Source: Polyporus tsugae
Taxonomy: Eukaryota > Basidiomycota > Agaricomycetes > Polyporales > Polyporaceae
Length of the DNA: 64,000 nt
Direction: 5' to 3'
Assembly: GCA_024305745.1 (NCBI GenBank)
Contig: JAHRBS010000004.1
Span: forward strand, 2,046,001-2,110,000
Both the position numbers and the translations under genes were made by a program. Positions 36,093 to 48,428 of the stretch are shown here, in pieces (position 1 is the stretch's first letter; each line of letters opens with the position of its first letter). The notes under the pieces were generated by a model, which searched no databases, was not told the DNA's origin, and saw nothing but the letters and a program-made list of their open reading frames with translations.

Positions 36093-37071
36093 TCAAGGCC
36101 ACTGCTCCGGGCAATACAGTCAGTGACGAGGCTCGGGTTCGGTTCACGCAGCAGAAGGACGCATGGCCTGACGAACTCACCTCAACGCTCTTCGGCAGCC
36201 CCTTCACAATCTTCTGCAGGGTCTCGACCGTGTGTGGCATGTTGTACCTGGGTTGCCTGCAGGCGGCGCAGTGCGCCATCATCAGGGTCCATAGCTCCGG
36301 CATGCGGTCAAAGTCCACATTCAGCTCCTCCCCCACCCCGCCTCGGTCCGCGCGCTTGATGAACGCGTACTTGAACGCAAACCACGCCCCGTGGCCCAGC
36401 GGGGTCGTGCAGCGGTTCGAGGGGTCGATCCGGTTGCACGGCATGCCACGCAGGTTGGCGTAGAAGACCGTGGCGTCGTCGAGGCCTTCGGCGAGCGCGT
36501 CGCGCCGCCGGCGGTGGAGCGCGATGAGCTTGTCACGGTGTTTGGGGTCGGGTGCGACAAGCTCGGCCATGACTTCTGGGGAGAGGAGGTCGAGCGTGAG
36601 GGTACGCGACGAGGCGAGCTTTGCCTCCTTCTCCCAAGACATCTGGCAGGCGATGCCGTAGAGACGGATGGGTCACACGTGGAGGAACGGGGAGAAGAGC
36701 GCCGTGCGCATCGTGGATATCGCGAGCGACATCTCGTACTTGTCCGCGGCGCGGAGGATGGCCTCGATGAGGTCGACGTTGTCGAGGTCCGGAGGGTCCG
36801 AGTCCATGCCGCCCACGACAGACAATAGGCCCTCGATTACGTCGGCGTTCTCGCCCATGAGTATCGCATCCTGCGAGGGCGAAGTTTGGGGCAGGCCAAA
36901 CATCGTCCGAAACCACGGCGAACTTCGGCTCAGTGTCTCAGAGGTGACATGGAAGAGCACGTCGTCTTTCGAGCGGAGTATGATCTCTGCGCTTGAAGAC
37001 GAGGACATCGGATGAAGCGCGGATGGCATAGAGTGGATGATAAGGTGTTCGTGGTCGAGTGTATGCGCCAT
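36093..37071 (-). pseudogene. BTB/POZ-domain paralogue C, interrupted by an in-frame stop
   Basis: The BTB domain is intact (AEIILRSKDDVLFHVTSETL, SSPWFRTMFGLPQ, AILRAADKYEMSLA). The frame then reaches FSPFLHV, a TGA at 36673-36675, and goes on in the same frame with PIRLYGIACQMSWEKEAK. The C-terminal part is complete (RRRRDAL, CNRIDPSNRC, CAACR, LPKSVE) and joins the 9-nt last exon 36093-36101 (TGG CCT TGA) after a 79-nt intron. The stop could be a pseudogene mutation, could give a BTB-only protein, or could lie in a very short 36-nt GTGTGA...CCAG intron whose removal keeps the frame. Confidence 0.6.
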
Positions 37072-37447
37072 ATGGGCCTAGCTTGACAAGATGGGTGTGC
37101 TGGTGGAAACGAGGAATTTAAGTTTGCAGGTTCATATAGGGATTTGAAAATGCGATACACAACACTCTCATCGAGGAACCGATCCGGGATAATCATGCGC
37201 TATAAAGCAAGCGTTGCAACAAAGTTTATTCGTTGCTTCAACCGGATCTTCATTTGCCTCGTTTCTTTATGAAAACGCAGCGTCGTCGGCCCGGCGAAGG
37301 CGAGCACTCTTGACACGCTTGAAGGATATATGGAGCACGTGTGCCGTATTAACACAAGGTATATTAAATGGCATTGCTATCGGTATACCACATGAAGCAA
37401 TGCCGGCTCTACATCGGGGTGCGATCGCAGGACGCCGTCTACAGTTA
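37072..37447. other. intergenic
   Basis: This joins the 5' flank of BTB paralogue C to the 3' end of the cytochrome b5 reductase gene, both on minus. No gene seen. Confidence 0.5.
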
Positions 37448-38729
<1,282 letters not shown>

Positions 38730-40204
38730 AGTGTCAGCGGGAGGTACGGTTTGCCTGTCGGGTTTTACGCCAGTGCCGAGGAGAATGAGGTCGGAGACGT
38801 AGATGCCACGCCGATGAAGCTTCGCCTTGACGAACTCTGTGAGGAGGACAAGGAGAAGGAGCGTGCCAGCGAAGGAGGCGACGAAGGCGAGCTGATAGCG
38901 GTTGGGCATGTAGCGTTGTGGCCGCACGTAACAAGGCTGTCTCGGCCCACTTACAGTAAGCACTTTTTCGTGTGTCGAGGCCGCGCCCTCGATCCTTCGA
39001 GACCCCCGCCCAATCCTCACCACAAAATATAATGACCCGTGCAGCCGGGACGTTGGCATTCAACTACAAGTATTAATTGTATTGAACAATGACATCGTAC
39101 ACGTTGAAATTCCCTCCAAGGGAGTCAGGACAATGACGGAAGTGCATGCAATAAGATACAGCCATCACATTCTCCGAATCGTACCATGTGAGAGAGAAAT
39201 CTTCGGACGCGCAGCCTGAACGTGCCTGACACGCGTCGAGTGACGCGTTCCGAGGCCAGCCAATATTAATGAGTCGACTGTCGGAGTGGCGGAAGCCGGT
39301 CCGACGTGTACCCTTGGAAACGAACGTCAGCACTCGTTCGACCAAGGTGCGACAACAGCATGGGCATGTGAACAAGGCATCTCCGGCAGAGGCAGTTGGC
39401 TGGTCAACGTCAACGTCCTGTGGACATGGCCGATGCGACACAAGCCCAAGAGTTGTGAAGATGACATGAACGAGAGATATCTGTTATCATCAGCAGGTCG
39501 ACGGGCCCTCGATGACCTGTGGCCACCAACATATGAAGTTGCCGATTAGGGACGCGACGAAAGTGCCTGTAGATCTTGTCGTGATTGCGCATAATAGATG
39601 CACACAGTAGTGTGCCTTTGGATCAGCAAGACACTAGTGCAGATCCCTGTGGCACAACTTGGTGGCACAAAGTACCCGATGCGAGGCGATGCGGTGGCTG
39701 GAGCTCGGAGGCTGGCTGAGGTGAGGACGGAAAGGAGAGCATGAGAGTAAGCTCAAGGGGAGGATGGGAGTCGAGTATGGGGGGTGAGAGTCGAGTGATT
39801 GATAGCCTCGGAGCCCGTCGGTGGGCGGTCCTCGGGGGGGAGGAGGAGGCAAAGACAAGGACGGGAGAGAGGCGACTCCGAGCGAGGGATCGGCCGGATC
39901 TGAGACGGGGTTGTTTGCGGGCCACATGGGCCAAAGCCAAACAAACAGGCGCTGCCATCCCGGAAGCGCCCGAGTTGAGTTCATGAACGAGGACTCGGGG
40001 CGGAGGTTGCGCCGTCGTCCTTGTCCTTGTCCTTGTCCCCCCCCCCCTCTCCGTCATTGCTGGGCTCCCCTCTTCCTGTTTCCTCTCCCCTCTTTAATTT
40101 TTTTCTTTCTCGTTCATATTTCTCCTTTCTCTCTTCTCTGGGTTCGCCCGCCGCTCTTACGCTTCCAACCAACGCTATCTACACGCCGGCGTGTCGAACC
40201 AGCC
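38730..40204. other. intergenic with a weak antisense ORF and CT-rich leader
   Basis: On the minus strand, 39073-39441 encodes an uninterrupted 122-residue frame with several Cys (ALFTCPCCCRTLVERVLTF); it might be a small gene but has no known relative that I recognise. From about 40010 to 40135 the plus strand is strongly CT-rich, the leader of the phosphatase gene. Otherwise nothing is seen. Confidence 0.45.
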
Positions 40205-42417
40205 ATGAGCATGGATGTCGCAACTCCTCGCCCTGTATTGGCCCTTCCCCCACGCCGCAAGGGGCCCCCAACCCCTCTTCACATCGACACGCCCCTCCAT
40301 AACCCTGGCATAGCGTTGTTCTCAAGCGACAGCTCCACTTCCGCTTCCACCCTCTCTTCCACAACTTCTGACGCCGATTCTTTTATCCTCCCCTCCCCCA
40401 GCAAGCCTCGATCCTTCCGAAACATGAAGAAGCTCTCAATTACCTTGCCATCCGCTCACTCCTCCGCGACTTCTCTCGGTCTCTCCGCCGTCGAACCACA
40501 TCCCCCCACCAACCTCTGCGATCTCTCCGTCCTCCAAAAGCGTCGTCCCTCGGTCATCTCTCTACCGAGTACAACCACTCATCTTCTCCGGCGTAAGGGC
40601 GAGGATGGCGATGGTTCTCCCACCGTACCCTACGCAGACGGTCCTATCCAGATTTTGCCTGGCATCTGGCTCGGCTCCGAGGACAACGTTCGGGATTGGA
40701 GAGGTCTCATTGAGCGTGGCATCAAGTCGATTCTGAACGTGGCTAAGGAGGTTCAGACCGACTTCGACCAAATCACTCAGCCCCTGCGGCCGTTCATGTC
40801 TACTCCTGACTTGAACGCGAGCGTCGGCGGTCCTTCTGGTCAAGACCCCACATATCGTCCCACCCACCTCCCCAGCGGCCGACCTGCTATGCACTATATC
40901 AAGCTACCCTGGTCTCATGGCCAGTCCGATCTCGTTGCGGAGGGCTTCCCAGCCGCGTTCTCCTTCGTCGATCAAGCGCTGGAACGTGGAGACGGCGTGC
41001 TTATCCAGTGCGTATATGCGATGTACTTGCACGACGTTTCCTTCCGTTGCTAATATGTAACTGCGTACTGCAGCTGCCAGTGTGGTGTTTCGCGCTCAGC
41101 GACGCTAGTTATAGCCCTCGTGATGCGTGCAGCAGCACAACGTTCCCCCAACGTGCCCCCTGAGATATGGGCGCTCAAAGGAATGCAGGCTTCGTACTCG
41201 TTTGTCAAAGAAAAGAGCAAGCACGTTGGTCCCAACATGTCGTGAGCACCCTTCTTTACGCACGTTGATTTTTTGCCTTCTCACGATCATTCTCCTGTCG
41301 CAGCCTAATCTACCAACTACTCGACTATGAGCGCTCATTGAAGGGCGGCCACTCCTCGCCGACCCCATCTGAGATCTCGGCTGAGGAAGAATGGAGTCGC
41401 AGGCGGCAGGCAATGGAGGAGAATGATACTGAGGATGAGCGGGACAGTCTGGACGTCATGCAGGAAGCGAGAGCGCTCGACCAGGCCATGGAGGACCGTA
41501 TCATTGCTCGCAAGGCTTCGTCGTCCTCAATCGGCTCCACCGGTACGGGTCAAGGACTCGGTATGGGTCCTGCATGGCGATCGAAGTATGGGTCGGCGCG
41601 TAAGCGGAAGGGCTCTGCCGCCAGTATCGTCACCAACAGCAGTGTCTTGACAGAGGATCTTGTGGAGGAGGATGAGGAACAGGACCTTCTCGGTGTCACT
41701 CGCGACTTTGACGGCTTCAGTCTCGGTGCGCGCAGTTCCAGCGCAGAGCCCACAGAAGATGAAGCAAGTGGGGACTCGGCCACCGAGCCGCTCCCTCCGC
41801 CTGGTCCGTTGAGTCCGCCACAATCTGCGTGCTTAACTGCCCGTCCAATCGTCCTGCGTCGCCCACCCGGTCTATCACTACCTCCCTCAGCACCCGCTCA
41901 CAAGTCCTCGTTCTCGTTACCCCCAGTACCCGCTACAGCTGTTAGGACCTCATTCGATATCCCGACTCGCTCAAATCGCCCTTCGAAGTCTCGTCGCCGT
42001 CCGCCTCCGCTCGGTATCCTTCCTCCTGTTCCCGCATCCCCCATCATTCCTGTCAATGGACCCACTGGTCAACCCCGGCCTCGCACTGAGAGTCGCAAAC
42101 CGGAAACTCCGCCTGCGCATCTGCGCACTTGCGTCAAGTCGACACCATCCAAAACCCCAAAACCCAGATCGTCTGCCATCCCCGCGACACCTTCGCAGAC
42201 GCTGTTTGTCTTCCCGCCTTCTCCCACTCTGGCTATGACCCGTACGCCCTCAACGCTGATGATCACGTCAAATGCGTACCCGTTCCCGTGTATGTCCACC
42301 CCTCGGGTGTCGACGTACAAGTCGGAGGGTCGTCGGAAGTCTTTCATTGGCCTCACATCCCCTGCTACGCCCACGGTCGCGTCGTCCCACGTCGACGTCC
42401 GTGGATGGCTCGCTTGA
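40205..42417 (+). CDS. dual-specificity protein phosphatase (MSG5-like)
   Basis: Model: join(40205..41007, 41074..41241, 41304..42417), 694 aa. A Ser/Pro-rich N-terminus of about 140 residues leads to the catalytic domain: GPIQILPGIWLGSEDNVRDW, GIKSILNVAKEVQ, MHYIKLPWSHGQSDL, AFSFVDQAL, then the active-site loop HCQCGVSRS (nucleophile Cys about residue 269-271). The first intron lies directly inside this loop, splitting its His codon. AYSFVK-type SYSFVKEKSKHVGPNMSLIYQLLDYE completes the domain in two blocks. A 330-residue Ser/Pro/Arg-rich tail follows. The arrangement resembles yeast Msg5, which removes phosphates from MAP kinases; the target here is inference. Many Ser-Pro sites suggest regulation by phosphorylation. 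Confidence 0.9.
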
Positions 42418-43191
42418 CCTCTAGGTTCCGCTTACGCATCGGATGTTTTGCATGTTACATGTCCCTCCCGTGTTTATGCTATCTCATGCCCGAGCTCTCG
42501 TACTGTCTGTTCCTGCATCCGTGCCTATCCCGGATCCCTCGCACTTTCTTTATTTTCTTTGTCTTCTCCCTCTACACCCCCGACCGCTTCCCGGACAACT
42601 TTTCTGTAACATATTTTCTGCCGTTTTTATATGCGAGGTCTCCGGCACATCTGGCATATATCATTATCCCGGCTCCGTTGTTACCCTCATCACAGTACAT
42701 ATTCAATGTCCATTCTTTCACGATTTTCCTCCGCTTCACGCAGCTGCATCGGTTCATTCATGTAGATAGATTGGACTTTTTGCATCGCGCTTTGCATTTC
42801 GCTTTCTGTATAGTAATATCTACTCCCTCGCTCTGAATCTGCAGTCCGATCGAGCTCCTCGCATCATTTCTCTTAGCATTCCCCACTCGTTCACGTTCAC
42901 GTCCTTGGTCCGTCTTCGCATTTGCATCTTCGTGTGTCTCATGCAATTTGCCTCGCACTATGTCGCTCCGCAGAGCGGACCAGAAGTAATGAAAGAGGAA
43001 ATTCTTAACCATCTAATCCACGTTGGGAGCGCGCCACCTCATAGCGAATAGCATGTGAGATAGAATAAATTACTGGTTTGCAGAGGCACTGCTGCAAGTA
43101 TTGACCACAAAGCGATATCCGATATCGGAGGTTGACATCAGCGCGAACTGACCGCAACGTGCGCGTGAACCTGCGGATCCGAACATCGAGC
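42418..43191. other. intergenic between convergent genes
   Basis: AT-richer DNA between the phosphatase (plus) and TVP23 (minus) 3' ends, most likely 3' UTRs. ORFs across it are pyrimidine-rich and not protein-like. Confidence 0.55.
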
Positions 43192-44682
43192 TCAGCCGAA
43201 GACGCGGCCGACGCTGCTCTTGACGACGCCGGTGAGAATTTGACCACCAATGCCTCCCATGCCCATGCTCCAGCCCGAAGACGCGAGGTTGTTCGCCCAT
43301 TTCTGCTTGGCATCGCGGTCGCTGCCAAGTCGGGTACCGTCAATCAGCCAATTGGAGGGACACCGTGGGTTCTGGGGTACGCACGCGTATGTGAAGCCGA
43401 TGGCGTTCGTGATGTTGAAGACGAGCGCGAGGACGACGATTGGCACGAAGCTGCAGGAGGTGTTGGGTGGGCGCGGTCAGATGACGCGTGTGGCGGAAGG
43501 GATGGGAATGCGGGGGGCTAGAACGGTCGACTCACGAGAGATTGAATTTGAGGATCGAGACGATAAGGAGGGCGAGCCAGAGGAGCGGGAAGGTGTAGAC
43601 CGCGATCTGCACACAGAGGATGTGGAGGGGGGGGGGGGGGGGGGAGCAAGAGCGCGAGCGTGGCGCTGCGGATAAGTATGACGTGATCGGACCGGGAGAA
43701 GAAGCTGCGATCTGCACTGACCCAGAACATCCTGTGGGCAAACGGGGGCGCGGGAGAGGCGAGGTAGTGGAATGGAATGCATGTGTGGTTAGATGATCGG
43801 ATGCCAATAACAGGATGGGAGTGCATGCGAGCTCACCTTGAGTCAATTGGGTTTGCCGGCCGAGATGGCTATTAGAAGAAGCATACCCCCGGGCGCGTGG
43901 GCGTGGTGAAATGATGAGGAGAGATTCATAAACTTGAGAGGTGGAATGGACGTACGTCGCGACTTTCAAACACCCAGTAGCTGTCGCCGTCATCGTCGAC
44001 CTGGGGACATGACAGAGACGCGTCAAGGGAGTTGCTCCGCATAAGCACATGGGCATTTGGACGCTACCTGGTTCCAATACCGGAGACCCACTAGTCGCCG
44101 CCCAGCCACATTCTGAAGGCATGTTGTCAACGCTGGGAAATGGGCCTCATGGGGGGATACTTACTCTGCAATTCCAGAAGTCCATGGCAAGCAGAACGAC
44201 AACGATCACAGACTATCATTCCATGGGAACATTGAGCACATTCGATCAAGGAAGGCGTAGGAATGGAACTGACGGAAAGGACATAATTTGAGATGAAGAA
44301 TCCGGACAGGATGTAGACAGCAATCGCTACTGTTCGGAACAAGTAAAGAACGAACAGGACTGCAGGATGCGCAGACTATGGCAGGGACTAGTCAACAGCG
44401 GTATGCATATTTGTAGTCTACATGGACTCACCTGTCGGAGAATCCCGGCAATGCCTAAACCAAGTTCACGGGTAGCCCTCCTCGTACACACCCTCGCTCT
44501 GAGTTGTGGTAAAACACACCTGATTCCGCGTCACTGGGATTGGTCGCCATCTGTGGAGGTGGACGTGCATTGGCCGCGGCCTGGTTGGACGTTGTATTCA
44601 TGTTCCCGGTAGCGGAAGTGCGGCGCTCATATTCCGGGTCGTCAGCTTCAATCGTTTCGAACAGAGGTGTGGAGGAGCTCAT
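43192..44682 (-). CDS. TVP23: Golgi membrane protein TVP23 (FAM18 family), 11 exons
   Basis: Model: complement(join(43192..43321, 43385..43450, 43536..43606, 43722..43731, 43837..43868, 43956..44000, 44068..44112, 44165..44212, 44274..44375, 44432..44454, 44520..44682)), 244 aa, all phases consistent. An acidic N-terminus ([14 protein letters not shown]) leads to four membrane helices: [56 protein letters not shown] and [20 protein letters not shown]. Diagnostic blocks are [35 protein letters not shown], and [17 protein letters not shown]. Tvp23 works in late-Golgi vesicle traffic. Eleven exons carry only 735 coding nt, and one exon is 10 nt. The intron before the IAVYTFPL exon contains 18 consecutive C on the sense strand. 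Confidence 0.93.
43627..43644. repeat. G18 homopolymer in a TVP23 intron
   Basis: Eighteen G on plus, read as a C run just upstream of the 3' splice site on the sense strand, where it acts as the polypyrimidine tract. Length is likely variable or uncertain. Confidence 0.9.
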
Positions 44683-44865
44683 AGCGGCGGCGGAGGAAAC
44701 AGCACAAGTTGCGGCACTCCTCCACAGACAGTGAGGCAAGCGCCCATTGCAGGCCTCCACGTGGAGATCGAGATCGTATTGGACGAACCCGTCCGGGCCG
44801 CTGCCACTGCCAGTACTATTTAGTGGGTCCCGCCAACTCTCACCGGACACTGTTCACCACCCACC
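44683..44865. promoter_or_regulatory. shared divergent promoter, TVP23 / membrane protein
   Basis: Start codons at 44682 (minus) and 44866 (plus) are 183 nt apart with no gene between, so both promoters overlap. No TATA box is seen. Confidence 0.55.
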
Positions 44866-46525
44866 ATGAACATGAACAGCCCACGACGGCAGCGACACAC
44901 GGACAACACACCCACAGAGCGAACTCCGCTTCTTGCCACCTCCCATTCCAACCCCTCAGTTCCTCCGCAACATGTCGATGCTGCCTCATTGACAGATGGT
45001 TTGCCTCACATTGGGCCGTTTGTGGCCGAAATGCGACCAGAGGACCTCCCCAAGTACAGTATCGACAACCTCTACCCACCAACGCTCCGATCTCGTCCAA
45101 CACAAATTGCTTTCTCTCTGTGCGCCCTCCTCTACTTTCGCAAATACCTCCGCGAGGCTTCGCTTCGTGGGCGCGACGTGTGGGCTCAATGGCGCCAAGA
45201 ACACCTTAACACTGCCGCGGTGCAAGGTGCCGACAGTCTCCTTGTTCAGGTATGGGAGCACTTCTTGGCCGAGGAGGGATCTTCGGAGGATGTCAGAGAC
45301 GTCCTTTGGTCGGCCTACCCACTGTATCCAGATTCAAAGCAGTTAATACGAGGTAAACAATCCTGCTCTTTCGAGGCTTTACACCTACCGACACGATCTA
45401 TGCAGTTGTCGATTTCCTCGCAAGTGGAGACGTTCCGACACAGCTTCTCAACCACCCGCTTATCCATGCTAGTGCCGTGGATGCCTGGAAATATGGACTT
45501 CTCGACGGAGCTGACAACGAAGGTATCTTGTCGCGCTTGCTGCACTTCTTGGATAGCACTGGTACACCTCGGTAGGTGCACAATATCTCACTGACGCTTA
45601 TTTATATTAATATCATGCTAGAGCACTGCACCTCGTTGATCTGCTTTTCCATTTTGCCTTCCTCGGTGTGCTATGCAACTACCTGTTAGATCCGCCTATC
45701 CGAGCGGGATTTGCCGCATCCGACTCAAGGGGTATCCTCTTGTCGTCATACGCTTTGTCAAGACTATTCCAAGTCTCTTCCTCGGCAACGCTACCCTTCG
45801 TCCTAGTGTTGATATCCTTCCTAGCCTCCCTTCCTTCGACGCCTTTCCCCGAAACGTTCGCCTACACCCTTCTTCTGGTCGCTTTCTCCTGGAATATCCT
45901 GCTTCTGCACCTCCCGGTGCATCCCAGCCCGCTCTTCCTTCTCTCCCCAGAGCACATCCTCCCATTGGCTGTCCTCGTATGGCGGGGTCTAGCACGAACG
46001 CTCATCCCGATTGTTGCATTCTTCATACCCAGCCTGTTCATATCCCTTGTGCTCCTCTCAATATCGTTGAGCGACACATTCCTCCTCTCCTCGACGGTCG
46101 CTCTCGCCTCCGTGCCGTCCCCTTTGGAGTCCCGTGTGGTATTTCTAGGCCTCTTAATCATCCTCTTCATGTTCCTCTGCTGCGCGCTTGGCTTCTCCGT
46201 ACTCGTCCATTCGTTTCTTGTCCCACACGAAGACCCAGCCCAGTCGTCATGGGATCGCTACTCCAACTCTGTGGGCCGGGAGGCACGCCAGGTTTACGTT
46301 CGCGCCCTGCGAACGTATGCAACGCCGCGTTACTTCCCTGCGCCCCTCAACATCTTGCATGTGCTTCTCGTGCATATCCCCGGAGCTGGGCTCATCCTCG
46401 CCGGACGTCAAGCTACACCAAGGTGGCTAGAACTTGTAGAGAACGTCTTTTGGAGGACCGTCGTGGCACCGTTATCGTTCGTCGTGTCCACACTGTGGCT
46501 GTGGAACCTTCGGACTAAGTGGTAG
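44866..46525 (+). CDS. multi-pass membrane protein of unknown function
   Basis: Model: join(44866..45352, 45406..45571, 45622..46525), 518 aa. The N-terminus is hydrophilic (TERTPLLATSHSNP) and continues with MRPEDLPKYSIDNLYPP and a helical soluble region rich in Leu and Trp, with no clear motif. From about residue 220 there are six or more membrane helices: LVDLLFHFAFLGVLCNYLL, ATLPFVLVLISFLASLP, YTLLLVAFSWNILLLHLPV, LIPIVAFFIPSLFISLVLL, VVFLGLLIILFMFLCCALGF and LSFVVSTLWLWNL. ERTPLL is a dileucine-type sorting signal, often seen on vacuolar or endosomal proteins. I do not recognise a named family. It shares its promoter with the Golgi gene TVP23, which may hint at an endomembrane role, but that is weak. 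Confidence 0.75.
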
Positions 46526-46869
46526 CTGGTAGTAGGTACGTGAGGCTTTTTTTGCGAAGAGCAGTGAACGAGGCTTATCCAGCTCAACATCAGCTATTTT
46601 GTAGAGACACTACGCACTTGGTCACATAGTCCGATATCCTGATGCACTCGCCCACGACGGTTAGGATGTAGTCTCTGGATTTACCTTACGAGTGTACGTT
46701 ACATGCACTATCTACCTACTTAGGAAGGTGTTCAATACAATAATTATGCCAAAAAGCGACCGTACATATAACCTGAATAGGTTTTGTCTAAAACGATATA
46801 ACTCTGTGACGACAGTGGTCATGCAATACGGTAAGGACGGAAATGTTAGAGATGGATCAACGATTCCAG
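46526..46869. other. intergenic between convergent genes
   Basis: AT-rich spacer holding the 3' UTRs of the membrane protein and the F-box gene. Nothing else seen. Confidence 0.55.
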
Positions 46870-48256
46870 CTAATGTTGGCCGAACAGCCACCAAGTGTGC
46901 ATTCTGCTAACGATGCTTCCACCCTTGTATCGCGTCCAGAAATCATCCAGGAAAATTCCCTGGCAGCCATCAACCCGGGCGAGCCAGTCAACCCGCATGA
47001 GCTGCCCAGGTTCCAACGCGGGACTCGCAGACCCGCGACGCGAATCCTGGTATACGTAGTATGGTGCGAATACCTGCGGTATCCTCGCCTGCTGAAGATG
47101 CTTATGCAGTCTAATGGCGGCGACATGGTACAAATTCTGGAACCTGACCAATCTTGTCAAATACGCCGGTTTGATCAGCAGTGTAACTCGAGGAGGCATA
47201 GTCCGAGTCTCGCTCAGATTATCTGGCACCATGGTTATACATCAACCCACTCGTCACCGTTTGACCAATTAACCACTCACCGACAGCATCTCGGAGACCG
47301 CTTATCCAACCCGGAGTATATACGTTGCCGTCACAGGTGATGCGCATGGACTCCAGTCTAGGTGTCTGGTCGACCCACCGCTGGAAGTCCACATTTGGGT
47401 GTGCGTCCGCCACAACGTGCAATCGCGTCAGAACCGGAAATGGGGTGTCGAGTGCATGGGTACGCTCTGGCAGAAGTGTGAAGCGGGGCTGCTCGCCCGA
47501 AATGGCAAGGTCCTTCAACATGGGGAATCCGCTGCAAGCGATAAGGGACATGGTCAAGTCATCTTCCCACCATTCGTTGCTCCCAAACAAGCACATCGAC
47601 TGGACGTTGCCGGAAACCGTCTGGAAGAGCGTCTGTGCAGCCGCATGATAATCGTTCACGGCGTGTTTGCTGTAACTCGTCCAACCCTCGTCCCAGTACT
47701 GGGCCGCCGATGGCGTATCAAGCCACCCGTGTAGGTCGAGCACCTTCCCGCCCGGTCGGTACGAGCTGAGGGCTGTCGGGGTTGCCGGGTAGAGAGCAAG
47801 ACAGAGGTGGCGGATCCTCGGCGTAGCGCTGCCCTCTACGGTCCTCGCCGCACTGCGCGCGTTTTCGAAACATTCGAGGAAGCCGCGCAGCTTCCCTGGG
47901 GACCCTGCGAGGAGGGAGATGGAATGATAGCGAGCGGCCATGGAGACGGCTCGTGCCGTTTTGGATACAAGAGAGAGGGAGCACCCGGTGTGCCCGCCAT
48001 CTGTACAGGCTGAGTGGAAGATCTTGTCCAGAATCTCAGGCGGGAGGGTGTACAGGGATAGATGATCGCGCTGTTGCGGGGAGGCACGGAGTGATTTCCG
48101 GGCGGTCCGAGTCAGGTGTATATGGGAGAAGAACGCAGAGCGAAAATCCCCCCATCCTTGGTGACGGTAAAGCTTTGCCAACAACATGCGCAATGTGAAA
48201 AGGAGAGTGTGGAGGATTGAAGAGTCTAGAGAGCACGCGGCGCCTGCCACACCCAA
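46870..48256 (-). CDS. F-box-like protein
   Basis: Model: complement(join(46870..47222, 47281..48256)), up to 442 aa. The F-box region is LSLYTLPPEILDKIFHSA followed by SLVSKTARAVSMAARYHSIS. The rest resembles the leucine-rich half of agaricomycete F-box proteins: RIRHLCLALYPATP, MLKDLAISGEQPRF, FPVLTRLHVVADAHPNVDF and TPRLESMRIT. The C-terminal exon adds PRVTLLIKPAYLTRLVRF and RLHKHLQQARIPQVFAPYY. F-box proteins recruit substrates to SCF ubiquitin ligases; the substrate is unknown. The start is uncertain: an in-frame ATG at 48187 could also serve and leaves the F-box intact. The family is greatly expanded in mushrooms. Confidence 0.75.
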
Positions 48257-48428
48257 AACCGCTGGGCGCCTCTATTAGCGCTGCGAGTGGCGGTGCCATG
48301 GTTGAAACTGCGCCACGGCCCGGTGACTCGGAGTCGGAGTCACATCCCTCCACTGTGGCCAGGCCTGGGGCTCCCTTGAAACAACGCTCCGAGCCGCTTC
48401 TTCCTTGTTGAAGTTCCTGCATGTTGAC

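Noticed and set aside
38730..38909. 60-residue upstream extension of cytochrome b5 reductase
   Set aside because: It has a hydrophobic stretch but no similarity to the family N-terminus, and MSELF begins right before the expected anchor. It remains possible as an alternative start.
46692..47222. Possible transposon remnant in the AT-rich region next to the F-box gene
   Set aside because: No terminal repeats or polymerase/transposase motifs; the right part is the F-box gene's last exon.
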